A DNA stretch of 64,000 bases from an uncultured Pelagibacteraceae bacterium (GCA_902518235.1 CABYFN010000002.1:1-64000), one strand, 5' to 3'; counted from the stretch's first letter, positions 51,443-60,388 are shown. Notes: generated by a model not told the origin, from the sequence alone. Translations and numbers: made by a program.

Positions 51443-52105
51443 TTAAATTTTTTCTTTTTCTTTTATTTCCTCCTCTTTGACCATTTTAACATTTTTTTTG
51501 ACATTTAAAATGTCTGCAAAGCTATGATTCACATCTCTATGACCCGCTTCGTCGTCTCTGATTACCTCAACAACATCCTTTAACCTAGAATTAAGTGGTA
51601 AATTCCAGTAATTTATAGCAATCTCTGGAGCTTTAATATTTTCAATTTTGCCCTCTTCGATTTCTTTTAAATATTCTGTATAACTTATAACTGCTTCCTC
51701 CTCAAAATACCCAACGATTCTATGTGCTGTTCTTTGTGATAATAGATAAATAATCAAGTACATAAGTATAAATATAAATTGTGCTATCATTATAATTATT
51801 CTCTCAATAAAAGTAGGTTTTGCAATTTGAATAAAAGTCATTAAGTGCATTCTTTCATTTGCAGCTTCGTCCAAAAGGATTTTTATCCATCCTCTATCAT
51901 CTTGCATCTTTCTCAATGATTTTAAGTGCAGCAACATTCCTGCAACCATTCCAGGAACAGCTGCGACCGTCTCTAAAACAACTGCTCTGTGTCCATACTT
52001 TTTTTTAAAAAATGTATCAGCTAGAAATCTTAAAAATTTAGTAAACCCTAATGCTACACGATCACTAAAATTTTGAGGTTTGTGATGTCTAATTAAGTTT
52101 TCCAT
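51443..52105 (-). CDS. Alternative oxidase (di-iron ubiquinol oxidase)
   Basis: VVLETVAAVPGMVAGM, EAANERMHLMTFI, GYFEEEAVISYTEYL, VIRDDEAGHRDVNH. Confidence 0.93.
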   Translation of the reverse strand: MENLIRHHKPQNFSDRVALGFTKFLRFLADTFFKKKYGHRAVVLETVAAVPGMVAGMLLHLKSLRKMQDDRGWIKILLDEAANERMHLMTFIQIAKPTFIERIIIMIAQFIFILMYLIIYLLSQRTAHRIVGYFEEEAVISYTEYLKEIEEGKIENIKAPEIAINYWNLPLNSRLKDVVEVIRDDEAGHRDVNHSFADILNVKKNVKMVKEEEIKEKEKI

Positions 52106-52234
52106 ACGATATATATAGTCATAAAAACTTTTTTTTTAAGATACTAAATATCTACTTAATTATTTGAAATATAGATTGTTTGCTGCGACAAACTGTTAGC
52201 AATTACTTTTTATAACATCAATTAATATAAACTT

Positions 52235-52537
52235 ATGTTTATAGCAATGAATAGATTTAAAATTGTACTAGGTAAAGAAGCCGAGTTTGAGAAAGTTTGG
52301 AGAGAAAGAGATACTCATCTTGATGGCGTAAATGGTTTCAAAGAATTTCATCTGGTTAAGGGTGAAAAAAATGATGAATTTTCGTTATATGCTTCTCACA
52401 GTATATGGAATTCAAAAGAGGATTTTATTAACTGGACTAAATCAGAGGCATTTAGACTAGCTCATAAAAATGCAGGCCAACATAAAGACTTATATCTTGG
52501 AGCGCCTAACTTTGAGGGTTTTGAAGTTGTACTTTAA
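52235..52537 (+). CDS. ABM/IsdG-like protein, copy 2
   Basis: MFIAMNRFKIVLGKEAEFEKVWRERDTHL...; near-identical to 14129-14431. Confidence 0.82.
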   Translation: MFIAMNRFKIVLGKEAEFEKVWRERDTHLDGVNGFKEFHLVKGEKNDEFSLYASHSIWNSKEDFINWTKSEAFRLAHKNAGQHKDLYLGAPNFEGFEVVL

Positions 52538-52570
52538 AAATATTTTAAATTTTAATTATAGGAGTGATAT

Positions 52571-52756
52571 ATGAAAATATTAAAAGAACTAGATGACGCA
52601 AAACTAGTAATTGTTGATTTGGAAGTAAGGTTAGGCGAAGAAGTTAGGAGTGCGCCAACTTTATGTGCAAAATATAAAGGTAAAATAATACCTCTTAATA
52701 CCGCACATGATGGTAGACCAATATTAATGAAAGAAGAAAATTCAATAGAGAACTAA
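52571..52756 (+). CDS. Conserved small protein (61 aa), copy 2
   Basis: MKILKELDDAKLVIVDLEVRLGEEVRSAPTLCAKYKGKIIPLNTAHDGRPILMKEENSIEN. Confidence 0.85.
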   Translation: MKILKELDDAKLVIVDLEVRLGEEVRSAPTLCAKYKGKIIPLNTAHDGRPILMKEENSIEN

Positions 52757-52759
52757 TGT

Positions 52760-53149
52760 ATGATTGAACAAATTAGTATTTACTTAATTGCAATGATTTT
52801 GGGAATAATGCTATTTTTTTCATTCGTAATTGCTCCAGTAGTATTCACCACCTTAGATGAAGACAATGCTCGAAAGTTTATTAGAAGGATATTCCCTTTT
52901 TATTATAATGTTAATTTAGGAATTAGTTTAATTGTTTTAATAATATTTTTAATTCTAAGTAAAATAGGTTTAGATTTTTACTTAATACTAGCAATCACTT
53001 TGTTGTTTGCTACATCTAATTATTTATTAATGCCTATGATCAATAAATATAGAGATGAAAAGCAGGATAAAAAATTTAAATATTCACACTTTATATCTGT
53101 TGTTATTAATTTTATTCAGATGATATTTTTAGTTGTTTTACTTATTTAA
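52760..53149 (+). CDS. DUF4149-like membrane protein
   Basis: Four TM segments; MLFFSFVIAPVVFTTLDEDNARKFIRRIFPFYY. Confidence 0.7.
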   Translation: MIEQISIYLIAMILGIMLFFSFVIAPVVFTTLDEDNARKFIRRIFPFYYNVNLGISLIVLIIFLILSKIGLDFYLILAITLLFATSNYLLMPMINKYRDEKQDKKFKYSHFISVVINFIQMIFLVVLLI

Positions 53150-53931
53150 TGAACAACTTATCTTCAAAAGAATTAGATCTATATTCAAACAAAATACTCG
53201 AAGATTATGATGCAAAAAATCCAAGTCAAATATTTACAAATAAAGTAAAAATAAGTAACGAAGATGCTTTACTTATTCAAAATAAAGTAAGTAAATTAAG
53301 AGTATCAAGAGGTGAAGAAATTATTGGTTATAAAATTGGCTGTGTTTCAAAAGATACTCAAAAAAAAATGGATCTTTCTCATCCAGCAAAAGGCACGCTT
53401 TGGAAGCATGAATTACATCAAAGTGGTGCTGAACTTAATAAAAAGGATTATTCTAACCCAGCTATGGAAGCAGAATTTGGAGTAATACTTAATAGAGATA
53501 TCAACCCAGATCTAGTTTCATTTGAGTATATATTAGAGTCTGTTCAATCAATTTATCCCCTTATAGAAATACATAATTTAGTTTTTAAGGGGGATGCTCC
53601 AAATGGTGCAGAACTTTTAGCAAATAATGCAATTCATGCAGGAGTTATTTTAGGACGAGAGAACAAAGTTCCAAACAGCAATGAAATCACTGATTTAAAA
53701 CTAGTCTATGACAATGAAGTAGTTGATAAATGGATAGATAAAAAATGGCCTTTTGATATGCTTGGAGAAATAGAGTGGTTAGTGAAAGATAAAGCAAAAA
53801 CAAATAATATCTTAAAAAAAAATGATTTAATTTTAACCGGAGCCTATGGTTTTCCTGTTCCAATTAATGAAAATAAGCTGATCGAAGTTACCTCATCAGC
53901 TTTTGGAGACGTATCCTCAACATTTATTTAA
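53149..53931 (+). CDS. 2-keto-4-pentenoate hydratase/fumarylacetoacetase-family protein
   Basis: IGYKIGCVSKDTQKKMDLSHPAKGTLW; MEAEFGVILNRDI. Confidence 0.82.
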   Translation: MNNLSSKELDLYSNKILEDYDAKNPSQIFTNKVKISNEDALLIQNKVSKLRVSRGEEIIGYKIGCVSKDTQKKMDLSHPAKGTLWKHELHQSGAELNKKDYSNPAMEAEFGVILNRDINPDLVSFEYILESVQSIYPLIEIHNLVFKGDAPNGAELLANNAIHAGVILGRENKVPNSNEITDLKLVYDNEVVDKWIDKKWPFDMLGEIEWLVKDKAKTNNILKKNDLILTGAYGFPVPINENKLIEVTSSAFGDVSSTFI

Positions 53932-53949
53932 ATCACGAAAGGAGAGATC

Positions 53950-54957
53950 ATGAGCGATATCATAACAATAGGTGTGATTGGCTTAGGGAATGCTGGTACA
54001 CCAATTTTAAATAATTTATTCAAAGCAAAGAAGTATAACCTTGTTGCCTTTGATGTTGATAAGAACAAACTTAATAATGTTCCAAAAGATGTTATTAAAG
54101 CAGTTTCTATCAAAGATCTTGCTGAGAAATGTAAGGTAGTGTTAACCTGTCTACCTAAGCCAGAACATATTCTAAAGGCTGCAAATGGTAAGGATGGTTT
54201 ATTACAAAATGCATCCCCTGGAATGATTTGGATAGAAACATCCACAACTGATTTTAAACAAACACAAGAGTTATCAGAAAAAGCAAAATCATATGGTGTT
54301 TCAATGTTAGAGGCCACGTTAACTGGCGGTGTTCATGCTCTACAAAATAATAATATGGTTTGTTTAGCTGGTGGAGATAAAGAAATTTTCAATAATTGGA
54401 AAGAAGTTTTACAGGACGCGATAGGTCAAGTAGTTGTTTTATGTGGAGAAATAGGAGCAGGGGCTATTGCAAAAGTTGTATCAAACATGCTCGCATTTAC
54501 CAATATGGTTGCAGCCTCAGAATGTATGATGATTGCCAAAAGGGCAGGATTAGATTTAGAGAGTTTTTTTGATGCAATTCGAGTTTCCGCCGGAAACTCC
54601 TTTGCTTGGGAAACAGTTGTGCCTCACATTTTTAATCGAAAATATGAAGCTGGATTTACAATGGATTTAGCGTGTAAAGATATGAACTTAAGTTATTTAC
54701 TTGGGCAACATTTAAATGTTCCATTAGATTTACATATGGAAGTTAAAAAAAAAATGGAAGAAGCGAGAGTTCAATATGGAGATAGTGAAGGCTGTTATGT
54801 TTACCCGCGTATTTTGGAAGATAAACTTGGCGAACCATTATCATTGAAAGGTTGGGATAATTGGGGTTATGATATTAAGGTTGTTGATGGATCAATAGTG
54901 GTAAAACATAAAAATCGTCCTGAGTCTAAACATCCTCAATATAATTCAAAAGATTAA
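53950..54957 (+). CDS. NAD(P)-dependent beta-hydroxyacid dehydrogenase family
   Basis: IGVIGLGNAGTPILNNL; LEATLTGGVHALQNNNMVCLAGGD. Confidence 0.9.
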   Translation: MSDIITIGVIGLGNAGTPILNNLFKAKKYNLVAFDVDKNKLNNVPKDVIKAVSIKDLAEKCKVVLTCLPKPEHILKAANGKDGLLQNASPGMIWIETSTTDFKQTQELSEKAKSYGVSMLEATLTGGVHALQNNNMVCLAGGDKEIFNNWKEVLQDAIGQVVVLCGEIGAGAIAKVVSNMLAFTNMVAASECMMIAKRAGLDLESFFDAIRVSAGNSFAWETVVPHIFNRKYEAGFTMDLACKDMNLSYLLGQHLNVPLDLHMEVKKKMEEARVQYGDSEGCYVYPRILEDKLGEPLSLKGWDNWGYDIKVVDGSIVVKHKNRPESKHPQYNSKD

Positions 54958-54962
54958 TTAAT

Positions 54963-56183
54963 TTAAATGTAGCGCATGTTATCTTCGTTAACTGCTTTTT
55001 CTAATCTTACTAAAAAATCTGGTATTGCACTTTTAACTCTACTCCACGTCGGAATAAAAGGTGTATCCATTGGGTTTTGATTGAAAGCATCACCAGCCTT
55101 CATGATATTGGCTGCAAATAATTCAACTGCTTTTTCTTCTGTATGAGAGTCAAATTTTAACCCATTCATTTGTGCATCATTTCTATATGCATCTATTAGG
55201 TCTAAAGCTTCTCTGTAGTAAGTTGCTTTTAAAGATCTAAATTGTTCTTTGCTAAAAGAGTGACCTTGAGTTGCTAGTTTTTTTATAAATGTTTTAATTA
55301 TATCGATAGACATTCTTGATAGACCTTGCTTTTCATCATTTATAGATAAATTTTGATGCTTATGATCATATGTGTCAGCTAAATCTACCTGACAAATGTT
55401 TTGAGGAGAAAAATTTCTTTGCATTTCGGATAAAATTCCAATTTCTATTCCCCAGTCAGATGAAATTCTTAATTCTGGTAAAATATTTCTACGAAATGAA
55501 AATTCTCCAGCTAAAGGATATTTAAAAGATTTCATAAAGTTTAAGTAATCGCTATTTCCTATCGTTTTTTCTAATGCATTTAAGAGTGGAAAGACTAGCA
55601 ATCTTGCAACCCTTCCATTCATTTTATTATCTGCAACCCTTGGGTAGAAACCTTTGCAAAATTCAAAATTAAATAATGGATTTACAACAGGGTAGAATAA
55701 TTTAGCCAACATTCTCCTATCATATGTTTTTATATCACAATCATGTAGTGCTACAGACCTTGCACTATCTCTTGCAATAGACATTCCAATACAATACCAA
55801 ACATTTCTACCTTTTCCGTACTCATTTGGAGCAAGACCTAATTTTTTTAATTCCTTGTCCAATTTTTTAAGGTTAGGACCATCATTCCAGAGAATTGTAA
55901 AAGGAGTTTCTAATTTTTCAAAAAATATCCAAGCTTTTCTGGCTTGAGCCTCTGTTGCTTTGTCTAATCCAATAATTATGTGATTTAAATAATTTGTTTT
56001 GCTTATCTCACTAACAATTTTAGGAAGAGCATCACCTTTTAGTTCTGAATAAAGGCATGGTAAAATAAGTTCCATTTTTCTTTCTTTGGAAAATTTTAAT
56101 AGATCTTTTTCTAGATCTTTGGTTGACTTAGTGCCAAAGTCATGAAGCGTTGATATAGTGCCATCCTGATAGAAATCACTCAT
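54963..56183 (-). CDS. gpgS: Glucosyl-3-phosphoglycerate synthase-like glycosyltransferase
   Basis: LILPCLYSEL, HIIIGLDKATEAQARKAW, VALHDCDIKTYDRRMLAKLFYPVVNPLFNFEFCKGFYPRV; paired with a GpgP/MPGP-like phosphatase. Confidence 0.82.
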   Translation of the reverse strand: MSDFYQDGTISTLHDFGTKSTKDLEKDLLKFSKERKMELILPCLYSELKGDALPKIVSEISKTNYLNHIIIGLDKATEAQARKAWIFFEKLETPFTILWNDGPNLKKLDKELKKLGLAPNEYGKGRNVWYCIGMSIARDSARSVALHDCDIKTYDRRMLAKLFYPVVNPLFNFEFCKGFYPRVADNKMNGRVARLLVFPLLNALEKTIGNSDYLNFMKSFKYPLAGEFSFRRNILPELRISSDWGIEIGILSEMQRNFSPQNICQVDLADTYDHKHQNLSINDEKQGLSRMSIDIIKTFIKKLATQGHSFSKEQFRSLKATYYREALDLIDAYRNDAQMNGLKFDSHTEEKAVELFAANIMKAGDAFNQNPMDTPFIPTWSRVKSAIPDFLVRLEKAVNEDNMRYI

Positions 56184-56197
56184 GGCGGGAACTTATC

Positions 56198-57001
56198 CTA
56201 AGTTTCAATTTTTTGTATAGCCGTTTTGATCACATCAGCCCATCCTAAAGGAGATGGCTCAGAAGATTTGATTAAATTTTCTATGTTTACCAACGAACTA
56301 TTAAAATTATCATTTTTAACCAAACAAGCATAATCACTCTTATTTAGCATCTCTATATCATTGTGATTATCACCAACTCCAATGGTGATTATTTCATCAT
56401 CCATTTCTTCTTTAATTAACTCAATAGTTTTCAACATGGCTTTAGATTTATTAGTGTTATCACAAATATTCATTATTCTTCCCCCATATTGAATAGTTAA
56501 TCCTGAGTCAGTCATAATGTTAATAAATTCATTTTTTTCACTTTCAGTTCCATTAAATTGAATTGGAATAGAATGATATCTTTTTTTAGCAAGCATCATT
56601 TTATCCAATGGAAGACCAAATATTTCTTTTTGCTCTTTTGATTTCAATTTCAAAACAAAAGTAATTTTTTGTTTTAAACCAGAGGGAATGTTTTCATTAT
56701 AAACTTTATAAATTTGATCACTAGATCTACTTAATGATATTTTTTCAGGCAGATTTTTATGTATCAAGTTTAAACCATGAATTGACGAACCATTTTCTGC
56801 AACAAAACTTAAATTTAAATTATATTGTTTATTAAAGTCTGATAATTCGGCTTTTGTTTTACTAGAGTTTGGAATTATTTTTATGCCCTGTGAGACTAAT
56901 TCTCTGAAGTAATCCTCAATCTCATCAAACTTAAATGTATCTTTGTTTAGCAGAGACCCATCTAAATCAGTAAAAATTATAATTTGTTTTTTTTGTTTCA
57001 T
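56198..57001 (-). CDS. Glucosyl/mannosyl-3-phosphoglycerate phosphatase-like HAD-IIB hydrolase
   Basis: IIIFTDLDGSLLNKDTFKFDE; ITIGVGDNHNDIEMLNKSDYA; start set to MKQKKQ (57001), since the upstream residues in the track derive from the tRNA-promoter repeat. Confidence 0.82.
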   Translation of the reverse strand: MKQKKQIIIFTDLDGSLLNKDTFKFDEIEDYFRELVSQGIKIIPNSSKTKAELSDFNKQYNLNLSFVAENGSSIHGLNLIHKNLPEKISLSRSSDQIYKVYNENIPSGLKQKITFVLKLKSKEQKEIFGLPLDKMMLAKKRYHSIPIQFNGTESEKNEFINIMTDSGLTIQYGGRIMNICDNTNKSKAMLKTIELIKEEMDDEIITIGVGDNHNDIEMLNKSDYACLVKNDNFNSSLVNIENLIKSSEPSPLGWADVIKTAIQKIET

Positions 57002-57042
57002 TAAAGTAAATATTAGCATAAATACTCATGAAAATAACTAAT

Positions 57043-57089
57043 GCCCTCGTGGTGAAATTGGTAGACACAAAGGACTTAAAAGCCGAGGG
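57043..57089 (+). pseudogene. Internally deleted tRNA-Leu copy 1 (5' acceptor, D-arm, anticodon 5' half, then directly 3' acceptor strand)
   Basis: gccctcgtggtgaaattggtagacacaaaggacttaaaa|gccgaggg; identical to the intact tRNA minus 34 nt (60501-60534). Confidence 0.85.
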
Positions 57090-57100
57090 ATAGAAGTTAA

Positions 57101-57128
57101 AGTCAGTCCATAGTAGTCCAAGGTAGTC
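57101..57128 (+). repeat. Phased AGTCC array, cassette 1 left
   Basis: AGTCC/AGTC at 57105, 57115, 57125 (10-bp spacing), preceded by AGTC at 57101. Confidence 0.75.
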
Positions 57129-57208
57129 TTAAACATCCTGTAAAATCTCATAACTTTGAATTAGCTTTCAATTAAGATTAGAAAACAAGGCTCAATTAAT
57201 TTGCTCAA

Positions 57209-57228
57209 ACTATTACAGGACTATTACA
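57209..57228 (+). repeat. Cassette 1 left paired repeat ACTATTACA gg ACTATTACA
   Basis: Matches 58761-58780 (actattacaaggctattaca) on the far side of the ORF. Confidence 0.75.
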
Positions 57229-57267
57229 CAGATAGATATTATTATATGGTTCATTTAAAGGCTCTAT

Positions 57268-58725
57268 ATGAAAAAATATAAATGGTTGTTATCAATCTTT
57301 CTTACATTTACTGTCTGTATAAATGCTGAGGCATGGATAAATCCTCCATCATCAGCAATGGAGCCGTATATTGCAAAAAAGGCGAGTCAGCAAAAAGGCT
57401 TTTTTTGTATTGTAGCAAAACAAGTTCCAGGCAATACATTTCCTAGGGAGCTTTTAAATGAAGCATATATTAATTTAAGCATAATGGATAGAACTAAGAC
57501 ACATCCATGTACATTAAGAGCACATTATATAGTTACCAGAGAAGATCATAGAGATTTATTTTTTAAAATTCATTTAAGATTAAAAGACCCGAGTAGAAGA
57601 ACAAAAAAAATTCCAACTTCACTTTTAAAAAGAATAAAAGCTGAAGCGCACGAAGTTACTAAAAAAGATACACAGCTTCATACTTTAAAAACAAATATTA
57701 TTAACGAATTTACAAATCTTTCAGATCAGGTTCTATACATTAAAAGAGAGGAATTAAGTGACAGAAAAATTATTTTGAGTGAAGGATATGGCTCAAGGTG
57801 TCGATCGGTTGCTGATTCAATGGAGTTTAAAATATCTAGCGATATTCAAAATGATCAATTAAATTTATCCTTATCTATCGCAGAAGCAAATTCAAATACA
57901 AAAAATACTGTAACATTTTATTATTCTGCAGAAATTAAAAGTGATGGCTCAAATGGTAAAATTTATCTAAGTAATAAAAGAATTGAAGGAACTAATAAGT
58001 TCAAAAAACAAGTAAAGAAAAATGAAGGTGCATATCTCTATATTGGTTGGACTCTAATGTCTGATTTTTCACCACTTTCACATTATGGAACTAATAATTC
58101 TTTATTTTTAGAAAAAAAACTTGATGGTGGAATGTTTCTTTCAGAACTTTTATCTATCCTATCCCAAAATAAAATGTTGGATGGTAAAACTGTAGAAGTA
58201 TTTAAATCACAACTTATAAATAATTCAGATATTGATATCACAAAAAAATATGTTGGATTTACAGAAATTGATAACGAAAAATATGATATATTCAAACATT
58301 CTTTTAAAACAAACTATTTTGGCAATGATGCTAGAGTAAAACAATTTCTAAAACAAAATATGATGATGAACCAAGAAATTTATATTTTTGTTCATTCAAA
58401 AAGTGGTTTACCAATTGTCTTTTATACAGATAAAATGTCGAAGCCAACAATGTATACACAAATGAGATGTAGTCTATATCAAGATGATACTCTTATAAGC
58501 TCGTACTCTTCTCCAGGAAAAATTGAGTTTGAAGGTGAACAAACGTTAAAAAAAGAAAAAAAAGAAAAACCCAAAAAACTAGTAAACACAAAACAAAATG
58601 ACTCTAAAAACAGTGCTGGAGATGAAGATATTGTTACTAAAATTGAAAAACTTAATAATCTTTATAAAAGTGGCGTATTAACTAAAGAGGAATTTAAAAA
58701 GGCTAAAGAAAAATTACTAAATTAA
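57268..58725 (+). CDS. Exported protein of unknown function with C-terminal SHOCT-like segment (cassette 1 cargo)
   Basis: Signal peptide MKKYKWLLSIFLTFTVCINAEAW; C-terminus IVTKIEKLNNLYKSGVLTKEEFKKAKEKLLN. Confidence 0.75.
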   Translation: MKKYKWLLSIFLTFTVCINAEAWINPPSSAMEPYIAKKASQQKGFFCIVAKQVPGNTFPRELLNEAYINLSIMDRTKTHPCTLRAHYIVTREDHRDLFFKIHLRLKDPSRRTKKIPTSLLKRIKAEAHEVTKKDTQLHTLKTNIINEFTNLSDQVLYIKREELSDRKIILSEGYGSRCRSVADSMEFKISSDIQNDQLNLSLSIAEANSNTKNTVTFYYSAEIKSDGSNGKIYLSNKRIEGTNKFKKQVKKNEGAYLYIGWTLMSDFSPLSHYGTNNSLFLEKKLDGGMFLSELLSILSQNKMLDGKTVEVFKSQLINNSDIDITKKYVGFTEIDNEKYDIFKHSFKTNYFGNDARVKQFLKQNMMMNQEIYIFVHSKSGLPIVFYTDKMSKPTMYTQMRCSLYQDDTLISSYSSPGKIEFEGEQTLKKEKKEKPKKLVNTKQNDSKNSAGDEDIVTKIEKLNNLYKSGVLTKEEFKKAKEKLLN

Positions 58726-58744
58726 AAATAGTATTCTTATCTAT

Positions 58745-58785
58745 AGGATTTTATAGGATAACTATTACAAGGCTATTACACAGGG
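58745..58785 (+). repeat. Cassette 1 right repeats: AGGAtttt/AGGAtaac (10-bp) plus paired CTATTACA
   Basis: AGGA at 58745 and 58755; actattacaaggctattacacag 58761-58783. Confidence 0.75.
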
Positions 58786-58863
58786 AGATAAAATAAAAAA
58801 AATTTACTTATTAACCTTGTTCAATTATAAATATTAGCATAAATACTCATGAAAATAACTAAT

Positions 58864-58910
58864 GCCCTCGTGGTGAAATTGGTAGACACAAAGGACTTAA
58901 AAGCCGAGGG
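58864..58910 (+). pseudogene. Internally deleted tRNA-Leu copy 2
   Basis: Same 47-nt sequence as 57043-57089, with the same upstream aaatattagcataaatactcatgaaaataactaat. Confidence 0.85.
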
Positions 58911-58921
58911 ATTCACATTTC

Positions 58922-58950
58922 AGTCAGTCCATAGAAGTCCAAGGCAGTCC
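58922..58950 (+). repeat. Phased AGTCC array, cassette 2 left
   Basis: AGTCC at 58926, 58936, 58946 (10-bp spacing), AGTC at 58922. Confidence 0.75.
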
Positions 58951-59026
58951 AAACATTCTATAAAATAACATAACCTTAATTTAGTATAAAATTAGTATTA
59001 GAAAATAAGGTTTATTAATTTGCTCA

Positions 59027-59048
59027 GACTATAGCAGGACTATAGCAT
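59027..59048 (+). repeat. Cassette 2 left paired repeat GACTATAGCAG GACTATAGCAT
   Basis: Matches 60358-60380 (aactatagcaagactatagcatg) on the far side of the ORF. Confidence 0.75.
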
Positions 59049-59075
59049 GAGGAGATAATATAGTAATATATTTTT

Positions 59076-60311
59076 ATGAATAAAGTATTTTATATTTTAA
59101 TAATTTTTCTTTTAGGATTTAATACTTCATTAGCTAGTGAAAAAAATTATATAATTAAATGTGATAACGATGAAATTACATTAACCAAAAAAGTCAAAAA
59201 AAATTCAAATGAAATTTATGCTTTAGTTAAAGGGGACAATAGTCCTAAATTAACCACTTATCCTAAATTTAATGAAGGTTTAATAAATTGGTATTATATG
59301 AGAGGTGGAGATGAACCAATTGGTGTAAAATTTGAATTGAACATTTTAGATAAAACCTTTGAATTTTATGCTCATAAAATTACCACAAAACAATTAAATA
59401 CTCTTAAAATTAACTTTGAAAAACTAAAGAATAAAAAAATCAATATTACAAAATTTGAAGAATCAAAAAAAAATATATACGAAGAAGCTAAAAAATTTAA
59501 TGAACCTTTGAAAAAATTAAAACAATATTGTGAGGGTGAGTTTTTTAAAGAATTTGCCCAAGATAAATTTTTATTGCCAATAAACATAAGTGATGGAGTA
59601 TTAGAATTAAATAAAGAAACAAAAGATAGATATGATTTAGACTATACTTTTGTAGTTAAAAATCTAAGTGATAGCAAAAGATATAAAACAACAGCTTGTG
59701 TTATACTTTATGATAATAATAATTTAGAGATAGATAAATATCCAGCGTATGATCAAATATCAATAGGTCCAAGGGGTAATAAAAAATTTATTAGCAAGGC
59801 GAATAGAATAAAAAAAGATTTTTGGAACGAAGTCGACTTAATTAAAATTTATATGTCTAGATTTGATTGTGGCACACCTATAGATAAAAGATTTGAAAGT
59901 ATTTCTGAAGGAAGTAATTTGCTGATATTCAAAAAAAATGAGATAAAAATAAAAACAAACAAATCTTCTAATAGCAGTCAAAGTTTTGTTTTTAATGAAA
60001 AAAATAAAGATTTTCCATGGTGTTTTGGCTGGATAAGTGAAAAAATTGTAAATGAAGGTCAATCTTCAGTTAATTCAATGAATAGAAAAATATTAAATAG
60101 TCCAATAATTAAAAAAATATTTAATAGATTAAAATTGTATAAAAATAATGATGGAAATTATTTAAATATAAAAAATGAATTTGATAAAAATTTAGTCAAA
60201 GAGTATCAAGCAGGAAGATCAACATACTTAGGTTATGTTGCAAATTATTCTGGTAGCAAACTTGAGGCATGGAAAACAATAGCAGAAGGTAAATGTATTG
60301 TTATTGAGTGA
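59076..60311 (+). CDS. Exported protein of unknown function (cassette 2 cargo)
   Basis: Signal peptide MNKVFYILIIFLLGFNTSLASEKNY; no family recognised; not obviously homologous to the cassette 1 cargo. Confidence 0.72.
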   Translation: MNKVFYILIIFLLGFNTSLASEKNYIIKCDNDEITLTKKVKKNSNEIYALVKGDNSPKLTTYPKFNEGLINWYYMRGGDEPIGVKFELNILDKTFEFYAHKITTKQLNTLKINFEKLKNKKINITKFEESKKNIYEEAKKFNEPLKKLKQYCEGEFFKEFAQDKFLLPINISDGVLELNKETKDRYDLDYTFVVKNLSDSKRYKTTACVILYDNNNLEIDKYPAYDQISIGPRGNKKFISKANRIKKDFWNEVDLIKIYMSRFDCGTPIDKRFESISEGSNLLIFKKNEIKIKTNKSSNSSQSFVFNEKNKDFPWCFGWISEKIVNEGQSSVNSMNRKILNSPIIKKIFNRLKLYKNNDGNYLNIKNEFDKNLVKEYQAGRSTYLGYVANYSGSKLEAWKTIAEGKCIVIE

Positions 60312-60342
60312 AAAATCTAAAAATTCCTAAAAGTTTATTTCT

Positions 60343-60388
60343 AGGATAATATGGGACAACTATAGCAAGACTATAGCATGGAGAGATA
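60343..60388 (+). repeat. Cassette 2 right repeats: AGGAtaatat/GGGAcaac (10-bp) plus paired CTATAGCA
   Basis: Positions 60343 and 60353; actatagcaagactatagcatgg from 60359. Confidence 0.75.

Noticed and set aside
56198-57019. N-terminal extension MLIFTL of the gpgP-like ORF
   Set aside because: Those codons lie in the block repeated before all tRNA-Leu copies, so they are promoter sequence; ATG at 57001 is more plausible.
57043-58910. The two tRNA-Leu-like copies as functional extra tRNA genes
   Set aside because: They lack the 3' anticodon strand, variable arm and T-arm; only 47 nt of tRNA sequence is present.
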